Source of the DNA: Prunus persica
Lineage: Eukaryota > Streptophyta > Magnoliopsida > Rosales > Rosaceae
Direction of reading: 5' to 3'
Length of the DNA: 64,000 bases
Assembly (NCBI RefSeq): GCF_000346465.2
Contig: NC_034011.1
Span: 1,965,677 to 2,029,676 of the forward strand
The notes beneath the pieces were generated by a model. That model searched no databases. It was not told the origin of the DNA and worked only from the letters and a program-made list of their open reading frames with translations. The position numbers and the translations under genes were made by a program. Shown here piece after piece: positions 1-9,267 of the stretch; the stretch's first letter is position 1; each line of letters opens with the position of its first letter.

Positions 1-464
1 TTTTTAATAGTTATGTCATCTTCATTTTGTAGTGTTAAATAGATGAGTAACATATCTTTTTATATATTCCTTTTAAAAATAATTCAAGTTCAAAAAGTTT
101 ACACCTCAGTGTCTCAAAGCTTATGCCTCATTTTAAGGGACCAAAAACGCCTACCCTCCTCCATACCTCATCTTTTGAAATATTGTCACTTTAGACTGAA
201 GAAATTCCAAACATAGCAAAACAAATTAAAAGCAAGTTGATGAGATCTCTTTAGATATTTGAGAATAGGAGATATTCTCTCCCACTTTAGATATTAAAAG
301 CGAGTTCATCGAAGATTTATTTGTAATTTTATTCTTTCTATAAATTATGAATGATATTAGTATTGTTTAAATTCAAGGGTATTTGATATTGTCTAAATAA
401 TTTTATGGAGCTTTTAGACTTTTAAATTTGCCCCTTCCCTAAAAACTTTTTGGATCCACCACTA
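1..464. other. AT-rich intergenic sequence, no gene seen
   Basis: I see no open frame or repeat ends that I can name. The stretch ends where similarity to the receptor-kinase gene further right begins. Confidence 0.5.
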
Positions 465-531
465 CCACCAAGAATTTCCTCCAGACCTTCAATTAGATAA
501 TAAATAAAGTCATAAGCAAATCATTAAGAGC
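465..531 (-). pseudogene. STRUBBELIG-receptor gene fragment, left half (split by copia insertion)
   Basis: These 67 bases match 29784-29850, the start of exon 10 and the adjoining intron of the intact receptor gene in this window, with only a few substitutions. The match resumes at 4942 after the copia element. The last five bases, AGAGC (527-531), are the left copy of the element's target duplication. The fragment has intron sequence, so it arose by DNA duplication and not from mRNA. Confidence 0.85.
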
Positions 532-765
532 TGTTGGCGTGACTTGTGGATATTGACTTACTTTCCTTACACACCAAGAATTCCTATTATAATTGTAATT
601 GATTTACTTTAATTCCTGATTTCCTACTACAAATAGATTTAGGAATTTATTATTTACTTGCCCATTCAGGTTTCGTTGTATTATAAATATGACCTCCTAC
701 AAGGAGAAGAATATACAGAAAATTCCCACAAATAAATATTCTCTCATAGTTTTCATATTTTAGCA
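532..765 (+). repeat. 5' LTR of the copia element
   Basis: It begins TGTTGGCGTG and ends TTTAGCA, and appears identical to 4708-4941. A TATA-like stretch (TATAAATA) at about 692-699 could serve as the element promoter. Confidence 0.93.
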
Positions 766-777
766 TGGTATCAGAGC
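766..777 (+). other. Primer binding site (tRNA-iMet type)
   Basis: TGGTATCAGAGC directly follows the 5' LTR. It is the usual plant copia primer site, complementary to the 3' end of initiator tRNA-Met. Confidence 0.9.
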
Positions 778-824
778 GGCGATCTTGGAATTGCTGACTC
801 TAGTTTCAAACCCCCGCTGCTGCT

Positions 825-3800
825 ATGGGGGTTGATGATTTTTTCAACCCTCATGGAGGTAGCACCACCGACTCCTTCTCTCATTCTCCACCAACTATCG
901 TTGAGTTGAGTGCCCAGATGGCTCCGCTCCTACAGATGCAGACTTTGACCCTGAATCCGATCCAGACTCAGGATCCTCTTTTGACGACCCCGACCCCGAC
1001 CCCGACTCCGAAGACGACCCCGACCCCTACTCCGATGATGACCACAACCCCGAATTTGTCTCTGATTCGGACCCTGATCCCGATTTTGACTCCGACTCTG
1101 GCCCCGACTCAGGCTCAGATTCCGATCCCAATTCCTACTCAACCTGTATCCTATGCATCTTCCGCTGCACAGATTATGACTACTAGACTAACGACCCCGA
1201 CACATGGACTAGATTGCGCATATTGTGGTGATCCGAGACACACTTGTGAGACTTGTTTTAAATCGCATGGCTACCCCAATTGGTGGGCTACTCTTATAGA
1301 TCGAGGACAATGCAATATGACCAGTAATGGTACTGGTTATGGATTCCATACTTCCGATAAGATTGATTCCAGGAGCTGGATAATTGATTCCGGTGCAACT
1401 GATCATATGACGTTTGATCCTGATGATTTTCTGAATACTACACAACCTCGACGAACCTGTATTGCAAATGCCAATGGTGTTACTTATCCTGTGACAGGGG
1501 CTGGCACTGTTGCACTCTCATCCTCTCTTACACTGTCTAATACTTTACTTGTTCTATCTTTATCCACTAAATTGTTGTCAGTTAGTCAGCTTACTGAACA
1601 ATTGAATTGTTGTGTACTCATTTACCCGAGTTTTTGTTTGCTTCAGGATATTCACACTAAGGAGATTCTTGGTCGTGGTACTAAGAGAGGGGGGTTATAT
1701 TATCTCGATGACTTTAGTCCCGGCATGGCTAACAGCGTGACACATCCCTTTGATAGCAAACAAAAGCAAATCTGGTTGTGGCACCGTCGATTGGGACATC
1801 CGTCTTTTAGTTATATGAAGCATCTTATACCAGATTTATTCTCAGGTTTCAAGGACTCTGACTTCACATGTGATACTTGTATTTTGGCCAAGAGTCACCG
1901 TGTGCCCTACCCGTTGAGTACGAACAAGTGTATTACTCCATTTACGTTAATTCACTCTGATGTCTGGGGACCTTCTCCTATCACTGCTCCTTCTGGTGTT
2001 CGATGGTTTGTCACATTCATCGATGATTGTACACGGATGACATGGCTTTATTTGCTGAAGAATAAAAACGAAGTGTTTTCCTGTTTTCAGTCCTTCCACA
2101 AACAGATGAAAACTCAATTTAATGCTCAAATCCAGATTCTTCGCTCAGACAATGGTGGAGAATTTGTCAATCATGACTTTCAGACTTACTTCCAACAACA
2201 TGGAATTATCCATGAGACGACTTGTCCTCAGACACCACAACAAAATGGTGTTGCTGAACGAAAGAATCGACATCTTCTTGAAACCGCCCGAGCACTTCTG
2301 ATTGGCGCTCATGTTCCTCGCCATCACTGGGATGATGCTATTGTCACCGCAGTTCATCTGATCAACCGCATGCCTTCTGGTGTACTGACTTTTAAAACTC
2401 CCTTGCAGACGCTTGCACAACACAGACCTCTGCCTTCTGTTTTGGTACTCACACCCCGAATCTTTGGATGTGTGGCTTTCGTTCATCTCCACAAAAGTCA
2501 ACGTAGCAAACTTGATCCATGTGCGCTTCGTTGTGTTTTTATGGGTTATGCCACTCATCAGAAAGGCTACCGCTGTTATCACCCTCCTACCCAACGAACC
2601 TATGTCACTTTGGATGTGACCTTTCTGGAATCTGAGCTGTTCTTCCATGACCCATCATCCAATTCTACACTTCAGGGGGAGATACGAAGTGAAGAGCAGA
2701 ATTGGAGCAACTTGGAAAATAAAGAAATTCTCCTTTATACAGAAATGATTGATCATTCCGAGTCTGGAGCACGAGATTACTCTCTGTCAAAAAGCGACCA
2801 ATTGCCCATTCATAGCGATCAATTGCCTGACCCACCTGATCCATGCGAAGATATTTCTGATCCGAGTCTCACACCTACAGACAATACAGAACAACAAGAT
2901 GAAGACCCCCCCTCTAACTCAACAGTACCAACAGACCAACCTCCTGAGAATATCCTTGAGGTAACTACTCCTACTAGACTTGTGCATTTAGATGATAAAA
3001 CTATTGGATATCAATTACCTTTCAGGCAAAATCGTGGGAAGCCACCAAACCGTTATTCACCTGATATTGGCAAGACATCCAAGTATCCAATTGCAAATCA
3101 TGTATCCACTGAGAAGCTGTCTGAACCACTCAAGGCTTTTGTGCATCAGTTCTCTGCTATCCATATTCCAACCAAGGTCTCTGAAGCATTGAAAGATCCT
3201 AAGTGGGTCCAAGCTATAAAAGAGGAGATGAAAGCCCTTGAGAAAAATCAGACTTGGACATTGGAGACTATACCCCGAGAAAAAAAGACTATCGGATGTA
3301 GATGGGTGTTTACTATAAAACACAATGCAGATGGATCTATCGAGCGATACAAGGCAAGACTTGTGGCAAAAGGGTACACACAGACCTATGGTATAGACTA
3401 TGAAGAAACTTTTGCTCCAGTTGCAAAGTTAAACACCGTCAGAGTCTTATTATCCCTTGCAGCTAATTTGGATTGGCCACTACACCAGTTTGATGTAAAG
3501 AATGCTTTTCTACATGGCGAACTCATGGAGGAGGTGTACATGGACATTCCTCCTGGATATAATACCACTCAGACTGGAACAGTTTGTAGGTTACGAAAAG
3601 CATTGTATGGATTGAAACAGTCACCACGTGCATGGTTTGGACGGTTCACCATGGCAATGAAGAACAATGGTTTCAAACAGTGCAACTCAGATCATACTCT
3701 GTTCTTGAAACATCGAAAAGGGAAGGTAACAGCATTAATAATCTATGTTGATGATATGATTATTACTGGGAATGATAAACAGGAAATATCACAGCTACAA

Positions 3801-4700
3801 GACTATCTGGCTACGGAGTTTGAGATGAAGGATCTAGGTGGACTCAAGTATTTCTTGGGAATTGAGGTGGCTCGATCGCAGCAGGGCATATTTCTCTCTC
3901 AAAGGAAATATGTCTTAGACTTGTTGACAGACACAGGAATGCTAGATTGTAAACCTGCGGACACTCCTATTGTTCAGAATCATCATCTTGGAGAATATCC
4001 GGATCAAGTTCCAACTAACAAAGAAAGATACCAAAGGTTAGTGGGAAGATTGATCTATTTGTCACATACTCGACCAGACATTGCTTATGCGGTGAGCGTT
4101 GTCAGTCAATTTATGCACTCTCCAAGTGAAGACCATATGAATGCAGTTCTTCGGATACTTAGATATTTGAAGTCTGCACCTGGAAAAGGACTTATGTTCT
4201 CAAAGCATGGTCATCTAAATATTGATGGTTATTCAGATGCAGATTGGGCAGGTAATGTAACAGACAGAAAATCCACATCGGGTTACTTCACATTCGTGGG
4301 AGGTAATTTGGTGACATGGAGAAGCAAGAAACAGAATGTAGTAGCTTTATCCAGTGCAGAAGCCGAGTTCAGAGGCATGACTAAAGGGATTTGTGAACTT
4401 CTTTGGTTAAGAAAATTGCTTACTGAACTTGGGTATAAACCTACATCCACAATGAATCTCTTTTGTGACAACAAGGCTGCTATAGCCATTGCACAGAATC
4501 CGGTTCAGCATGATCGTACTAAACATGTTGAGGTGGATCGACACTTCATCAAACAAAAGCTTGAGGCTAAAGTGTTTCAGTTTCCTTTTGTGAAATCCGA
4601 GTATCAATTGGCGGATATTTTGACAAAGGCGATTTCCAGTAAAGCATTCCACAATTCACTAGATCAGTTGGGCATTGGCGACATCTATGCACCAACGTGA
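825..4700 (+). CDS. Copia polyprotein (Pol) with degenerate, Gag-less N-terminus
   Basis: The frame has 1291 codons without a break. Residues 1-125 are a low-complexity Pro/Thr stretch built on repeated CCGACC-type units, where copia elements normally have a Gag domain of about 200-250 residues. A zinc-knuckle-like CX2CX4HX4C follows near residue 131. Then come the protease motif DSGATDH, a GAG-pre-integrase region with HHCC residues (WHRRLGHPS, CDTCILAK), an integrase core containing SDNGGEF and the PQQNGVAERKN block, a reverse transcriptase with YVDDMIITGND, and RNase H with DADWAG and SSAEAEF. The catalytic blocks all look intact. The stop lies just before the polypurine tract. The missing Gag is the oddity: enzymes are kept, but the shell protein would have to come from elsewhere. 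Confidence 0.93.
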   Translation: MGVDDFFNPHGGSTTDSFSHSPPTIVELSAQMAPLLQMQTLTLNPIQTQDPLLTTPTPTPTPKTTPTPTPMMTTTPNLSLIRTLIPILTPTLAPTQAQIPIPIPTQPVSYASSAAQIMTTRLTTPTHGLDCAYCGDPRHTCETCFKSHGYPNWWATLIDRGQCNMTSNGTGYGFHTSDKIDSRSWIIDSGATDHMTFDPDDFLNTTQPRRTCIANANGVTYPVTGAGTVALSSSLTLSNTLLVLSLSTKLLSVSQLTEQLNCCVLIYPSFCLLQDIHTKEILGRGTKRGGLYYLDDFSPGMANSVTHPFDSKQKQIWLWHRRLGHPSFSYMKHLIPDLFSGFKDSDFTCDTCILAKSHRVPYPLSTNKCITPFTLIHSDVWGPSPITAPSGVRWFVTFIDDCTRMTWLYLLKNKNEVFSCFQSFHKQMKTQFNAQIQILRSDNGGEFVNHDFQTYFQQHGIIHETTCPQTPQQNGVAERKNRHLLETARALLIGAHVPRHHWDDAIVTAVHLINRMPSGVLTFKTPLQTLAQHRPLPSVLVLTPRIFGCVAFVHLHKSQRSKLDPCALRCVFMGYATHQKGYRCYHPPTQRTYVTLDVTFLESELFFHDPSSNSTLQGEIRSEEQNWSNLENKEILLYTEMIDHSESGARDYSLSKSDQLPIHSDQLPDPPDPCEDISDPSLTPTDNTEQQDEDPPSNSTVPTDQPPENILEVTTPTRLVHLDDKTIGYQLPFRQNRGKPPNRYSPDIGKTSKYPIANHVSTEKLSEPLKAFVHQFSAIHIPTKVSEALKDPKWVQAIKEEMKALEKNQTWTLETIPREKKTIGCRWVFTIKHNADGSIERYKARLVAKGYTQTYGIDYEETFAPVAKLNTVRVLLSLAANLDWPLHQFDVKNAFLHGELMEEVYMDIPPGYNTTQTGTVCRLRKALYGLKQSPRAWFGRFTMAMKNNGFKQCNSDHTLFLKHRKGKVTALIIYVDDMIITGNDKQEISQLQDYLATEFEMKDLGGLKYFLGIEVARSQQGIFLSQRKYVLDLLTDTGMLDCKPADTPIVQNHHLGEYPDQVPTNKERYQRLVGRLIYLSHTRPDIAYAVSVVSQFMHSPSEDHMNAVLRILRYLKSAPGKGLMFSKHGHLNIDGYSDADWAGNVTDRKSTSGYFTFVGGNLVTWRSKKQNVVALSSAEAEFRGMTKGICELLWLRKLLTELGYKPTSTMNLFCDNKAAIAIAQNPVQHDRTKHVEVDRHFIKQKLEAKVFQFPFVKSEYQLADILTKAISSKAFHNSLDQLGIGDIYAPT

Positions 4701-4707
4701 GGGGGAG
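4699..4707 (+). other. Polypurine tract
   Basis: GAGGGGGAG lies directly before the 3' LTR and is the plus-strand primer for reverse transcription. Confidence 0.85.
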
Positions 4708-4941
4708 TGTTGGCGTGACTTGTGGATATTGACTTACTTTCCTTACACACCAAGAATTCCTATTATAATTGTAATTGATTTACTTTAATTCCTGATTTCC
4801 TACTACAAATAGATTTAGGAATTTATTATTTACTTGCCCATTCAGGTTTCGTTGTATTATAAATATGACCTCCTACAAGGAGAAGAATATACAGAAAATT
4901 CCCACAAATAAATATTCTCTCATAGTTTTCATATTTTAGCA
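4708..4941 (+). repeat. 3' LTR of the copia element
   Basis: It matches the 5' LTR base for base as far as I can read and is followed by the second AGAGC target copy. Confidence 0.93.
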
Positions 4942-5177
4942 AGAGCTTCATCCTTGACATTGATCTTTGAAAAGGATACTCACTTTATGTTTATACCCTT
5001 CAACTCATTAGGGATCAAAATCGTTCATTTATAGAACAAAATCTAGCTCAAGTATACTTACAAGTCAACAGGAGTGTATACAAGTAGAGTGATTTGACTA
5101 GTAAATTGATTGTTCTGCAGATTCCTGCATGGAGACATAGAGGACTTAGCAACCAGGAACCTCGGACACACATGCAG
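4942..5177 (-). pseudogene. STRUBBELIG-receptor gene fragment, right half
   Basis: It continues the copy begun at 465 and matches 29846-30170 (exons 9 and 8 and their introns). Part of exon 9 with its upstream intron (about 29918-30020) is missing, and there is a small indel in the exon 8 equivalent, so the fragment cannot be spliced into a working protein. Similarity stops at 5177, exactly where the LTR of an older minus-strand copia element begins. Confidence 0.85.
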
Positions 5178-5370
5178 TGTAAAGAATGTATTTCCTTGTA
5201 TTAAACTGATTACACAAAGTCCCTATTTATACTAATACAGGATATCTACTTAAGGTAGGAAATAATATAGACATGAATACAATCCGATTTACAGCAGGAA
5301 AGGCTAATTGCTAGGAAGAGATTGTGAAATTGACTTCCGTGTGTGCTAGGAAAGGAAAGCTGCATTAACA
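5178..5370 (-). repeat. 3' LTR of the decayed copia element
   Basis: It runs from TGTAAAG to TTAACA on the plus strand. Its left edge coincides with the break in the receptor-gene similarity, and its right edge meets a purine tract. Confidence 0.7.
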
Positions 5371-7721
5371 CCCGCCCACAAATTGGGCGTCACAGGATGC
5401 ACAAGTTTGGAAGACATATGCTGATGGCGTGGTTTATGAAGGGCTTTGGTGAACAGGTCCGCAGGTTGGTTGACAGAAGGAACAAAGCAAACTTGATGAC
5501 TTCCAGGAGCAACCTTTTCACTGAAAAAGTGATAATCCAACTCAATGTGACGTGTGCGGGCATGGAAAACTGGATTGGCAGCCATGTACGTAGTGCTAAG
5601 ATTGTCACAAAAGAGTTGGACCGGGAATCAAATATGAACACCCAATTCATGAAGAAGGGAGCAGAGCCAAGTGGTTTCAGCAAAGCATGATAGAGGGCAT
5701 GATATTCCGATTCTGTACTAGAGCGCGAGACTGTGGGCTATTTCTTGGAATACCATGAGATGAGGTTAGCGCCAAGAGTAATCACATATCTACTGGTCGA
5801 CCGACGAGAATCAGGACACCCAGCCCAGTTCGCATCAAAGTAGGCAGAGAGCCGAGCTGTGGCAGTTTGAGAAGTGAGCGTGAGGCCGAGATCAATAGTG
5901 CCCTTGATGTACCTAAGTATCCGTTTGGCGGCAACAAGGTGAGAGGTGCGAGGGGCACTTATGAACTGAGCAACAGTGTTGACGACAAAAGATATGTCAA
6001 GGTGAGTAAGAGTGAGATACTGTAAACTGCCAACAAGCTCTCGGTACTCGATTGGGTTGGAGATAAGAGCACCATCAGAGACAGATAGGAGAACCTTGGC
6101 AGCTAATGGAGTAGATGCAGGTTTGGAGTTGAGAAGATTGGCTTTCTATAAAAGATCATATTCATATTTGAGTTGATTGATGTGGAGAGTACCATCCTTA
6201 TGAAGAACCTGTAAACCCAAGAAATAGTTGAGTGGACCAAGGTCTTTGATGTCAAAATGGCCACCTAAAAGAGAAATGAATTGTTGGAGACGAGTGGAAT
6301 CACTGCCAGTTATCATGATGTCGTCGACATATAGAAGAAGAAAGATGGTATAGGAAGCCTGTTGAAAAATAAATAATGAAGAGTCAGCTTGGCTCCTTGT
6401 AAAGCCCATAGAGAGAAGGAAAGTACTGATGCAATGGAACCAAGCACGAGGTGGTTATTTGAGGCCATAGAATACTTTGTGGAGCTTGCAACATAAGAAG
6501 GATGAGTGGTATCAATGAAACCAGGGGGTTGAGCCGTGTAGACATCTTCTTGAAGAAACCCACGGAGAAATACATTTTTGACATCAAGTTGACGCAGGGA
6601 CCAATCATGAGAAACTGCAAGACTGAGAACAGTGTGAATGGTGGCAGGCTTGACAATAGGACTGAAGGTTTCATCATAGTCTATGCCCAGATGTTGATGA
6701 AAACCCTTGACAACTAGACGAGCTTTGTAGCATTCAATGTAGCCGTCGGAGTGACACTGAATCCGAAAAACCCACTTGCACCCAATCAAGTTCTGAGAAT
6801 GAGAGGAAGGAACCAAAGACCATGTATGATTTTTGAGGAGTGCATTGATCTTTTCAGTCATGGCGTCACGCCATTCAGAATACTTAGTGGCCTCTGAAAA
6901 ACAAGTAGGTTCAGTATGATCAAAAACAGTTAATAAGGCACGAGGAATATGGTATTTAACAATGTCGTCTGTATGAAGCTTGGGTTTTTGAATGCCATCC
7001 TAAAGGCGCGTACGCATGCGAGGAACAGGGGCAGGAGTGGGAGATTGCAAAGCTGATGGAACTGGGGGGTTCGGAGCTACTAGAACAGAGGCAGACGCAA
7101 GCAGAGAGAGGTGTATGCGAGGGCGTCGGGAATAAATTTGTAGCAATGGCTAGGCTGAAGCGAAAGAAGTGTCGTTGAGTGGACTAGGGGGTGTGGGGTC
7201 ATTGCTTGTGACTGCAGCAGCTGGAAAGGTGCATACCAAGGAGGTGTCGTAAGCTTGAGTGTCTGAGTCTGGAGCAGGAGTTATCGATTAGGGCCCAGGT
7301 GCGGAGGAGGACAGAATTGGATGGAATTTAGTATCCACATACTCTGAAGAAGATGATACCTGTAAATGCTCAAATGGAAAATGCATTTCGTTAAATAAAA
7401 CATGACGGGACGTGTAAACACAACCCATGGAGGGATGTAAACAACGGTAACCTTTGTGGTGAGAACTGTATCCAAGGAAAACACATTCAAAGGTGCGGTT
7501 AGTGAGTTTATTTTCAGTATATGGTTTAAGGTAAGGGAAACAAGAACCCCCCAACACTCAAAGATGAGAGTAGGAGGGAGGATGTTGGAAGAGATGATTG
7601 TATGGGTGTCCCATTGAAGATTATGAGTAGGTAGGAGGTTGATAAAATGGAAAGTAGTGAGGGCAGCTTCGACCCAGAGATTGTGGGGAGTGTGAGAAGT
7701 GGTAAGAAGGGTATGAATCAT
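5178..7721 (-). mobile_element. Decayed, 5'-truncated Ty1/copia element
   Basis: A 193-bp LTR (5178-5370, TG...CA) is followed on its right by a purine tract in minus orientation (5371-5389). Broken minus-strand pol pieces come next: an RNase H end (5346-5585) with HIELDYHF and ADLFTKALH, reverse transcriptase (6146-6861) with YVDDIMITGSD and the DVKNVFL block, and the integrase C-terminal region (7281-7721) with KGYRC. The pieces lie in different frames and contain stops. The Gag, protease and integrase core and the second LTR are missing. The element is inserted in the receptor-gene fragment and is clearly older than the element at 532. Confidence 0.88.
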
Positions 7722-7944
7722 GGTGACAATGTGTCTATGTCTATTTGGGTAACTCTGTTTAAAGATATGTTCGTTCTTTTACTACAGAGTTTTAACTCAA
7801 ATTCGTTCTTATACGGTTTATTGGACTGGGGATTTGAATTTGATAATTTTTGTTTTGGTAGGGGAAATAAAATTTGGGAGTGTGATTCTAGGAACTGATT
7901 GCAATGTTTTAGCATAGTTGACTTGAAGAAGAAGGGTTTGGGAA

Positions 7945-8165
7945 ATATGTGATATGGTTCTCCTATTCCTGACTCCGATCTTCTTGCTATCATTATGAAT
8001 AATGTTGGGCCCTTATATGAGTCTATTGTTGTGTTTGCTCAAGCCCGTGAAACCCCTATTACATATGCCGATGTTGAGGCTCTCTTACTCCTTGCTGAAC
8101 AACGCCATCTGGAAGTTCATGCTTCTGCATGTGATGGTTGTGTTGAAGTTGGCTCACCTAAAGTT
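7945..8165 (+). pseudogene. Copia Gag fragment
   Basis: The plus-strand frame reads SDLLAIIMNNVGPLYE, then QARETPITYADVEALLL and AEQRHLE. This is the conserved end of plant copia Gag proteins (UBN2 type), about 65 residues, without start or further domains. It points opposite to the remnant at 5178-7721, so it comes from a different insertion. Confidence 0.75.
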
Positions 8166-8339
8166 GTGGAAGGAGTGAAGGAAATAGACGGTCAAAAGAG
8201 CTATAGTCGTTTTGACTGGGCTCTGCCGCCCGAGTGGCAAAATGGTGGTTTCTTGCCTAGGCACTGGCGCTCGAGCGAAACCTGCTCGCTCTCGAGCGAC
8301 AAAGCGAGAATTCATGATTTCCGCTCTAGCTGAAGGCGC

Positions 8340-8920
8340 GAATCCAACATGGATCCTTGGTGAATGGGGATAGATTGACACTCTATGACATATAAATAGG
8401 CACTTTAACGCTAGGTTATTATAACGTGAGAAAACTAAGGCATCAAATTGGATTTGAGCCAAGAGTGAGAGAAAAGAGAGCTAGGGTTTGTGAGAGAGCA
8501 AATGGGGTTCTTCATTGTAACCAAATGGGTTCTTTCATATTAGTGAATTTCTCAGGGATCACCAAGAGGACATAAGCACAATGTTGAATCTCTTTAAATT
8601 CTTGTGTTCTTTGTTTGCTTCTTTACTTTTCGGTTTGTGTGTGCTTTATCTTTGCATGGCTTATGTCTGATAGTTCTATAGTCCATCAACAACAAAGTCT
8701 TGGAGTGTTTTTCACAACATATTGTCCCACAAAATCCAAATGCCACTAGAGTAACAATTGGCATCCACAACCAAGGAAAATCAGTCTTGACAACAAATGC
8801 CACCAAAGTCCAATACACCATTCTTGACATCAACAAGGATCTTCTGCATCAAAGCAGTTGTCCAAATAAACAAGGGTTTGTGGCCCCGAAGTAGAGTCAT
8901 TAGCAGGGTTAAAGGCCCTT
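8340..8920 (+). repeat. Possible LTR remnant of a retroelement
   Basis: A TATA-like TATAAATAG (8391-8399) is followed by a leader-like stretch and by text resembling the end region of plant LTRs (about 8595-8640). No matching second LTR is present, so the ends cannot be fixed. The preceding 8166-8339 contains a GC-rich, near-palindromic CGCTCGAGCG motif repeated at about 8267 and 8292. Confidence 0.35.
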
Positions 8921-8929
8921 CAATTGACT

Positions 8930-9200
8930 GGTGCATTTCTGGAAGGTTACCAAGGGTTGTGGACTTTCTTGCTTCTTTTCAATTGATCATTTTAAGAACA
9001 TCTCACACGTCTTTTCGCTCGTTAATGTTGTAATTGTAGCCATCGACTAAGAAAAGCATAATTTAGTGTACGAAACAAATATATTTTTCTTTAATTAAAA
9101 TTGAATTGTATAGGTCATCTAACTTTCTCATTGATTTATTGACACATTGTGTATACACAGATATTCTCACTAGGCATCAAGCTGAGACTCATAAAAAGGA
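8930..9200 (-). pseudogene. Fragment similar to intron 1 of the STRUBBELIG-receptor gene
   Basis: Several blocks align in order with 32010-32330, inside intron 1 of the intact receptor gene: CCAAGGGTTG, TCAATTGAT, AACATCTC, TAATGTTGTAATT, and AGATATTCTC followed by CATAAAAAG. The fragment directly adjoins the 3' end of the first cyclase gene. The match is diverged and was made by eye. Confidence 0.55.
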
Positions 9201-9267
9201 ATTCCAACAATTGGCTTTTATATATATGTTGCATCCTTTAAGTTGGATGAGCTGCACAATACAACAT

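Larger units (their letters stand above)
532..4941 (+). mobile_element. Intact young Ty1/copia retrotransposon
   Basis: The 4410-bp element has LTRs 532-765 and 4708-4941 (both 234 bp, TG...CA, no difference seen by eye). A tRNA-iMet-type primer site follows the 5' LTR and a purine tract precedes the 3' LTR. The target duplication AGAGC is at 527-531 and 4942-4946. One uninterrupted frame encodes protease, integrase, reverse transcriptase and RNase H. An uninterrupted version of the target exists at 29784-30170. The identical LTRs imply very recent insertion. The frame lacks the usual copia Gag domain, so packaging probably depends on another element. Confidence 0.95.

Noticed and set aside
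1209..1445. Antisense open frames across the copia polyprotein and other genes
   Set aside because: They follow the codon pattern of the real frame, have no family resemblance and lack start contexts.
7647..7898. Plus-strand frame of 83 codons right of the copia remnant
   Set aside because: No similarity that I recognise. It begins antisense to the integrase remnant and runs into unassigned sequence.
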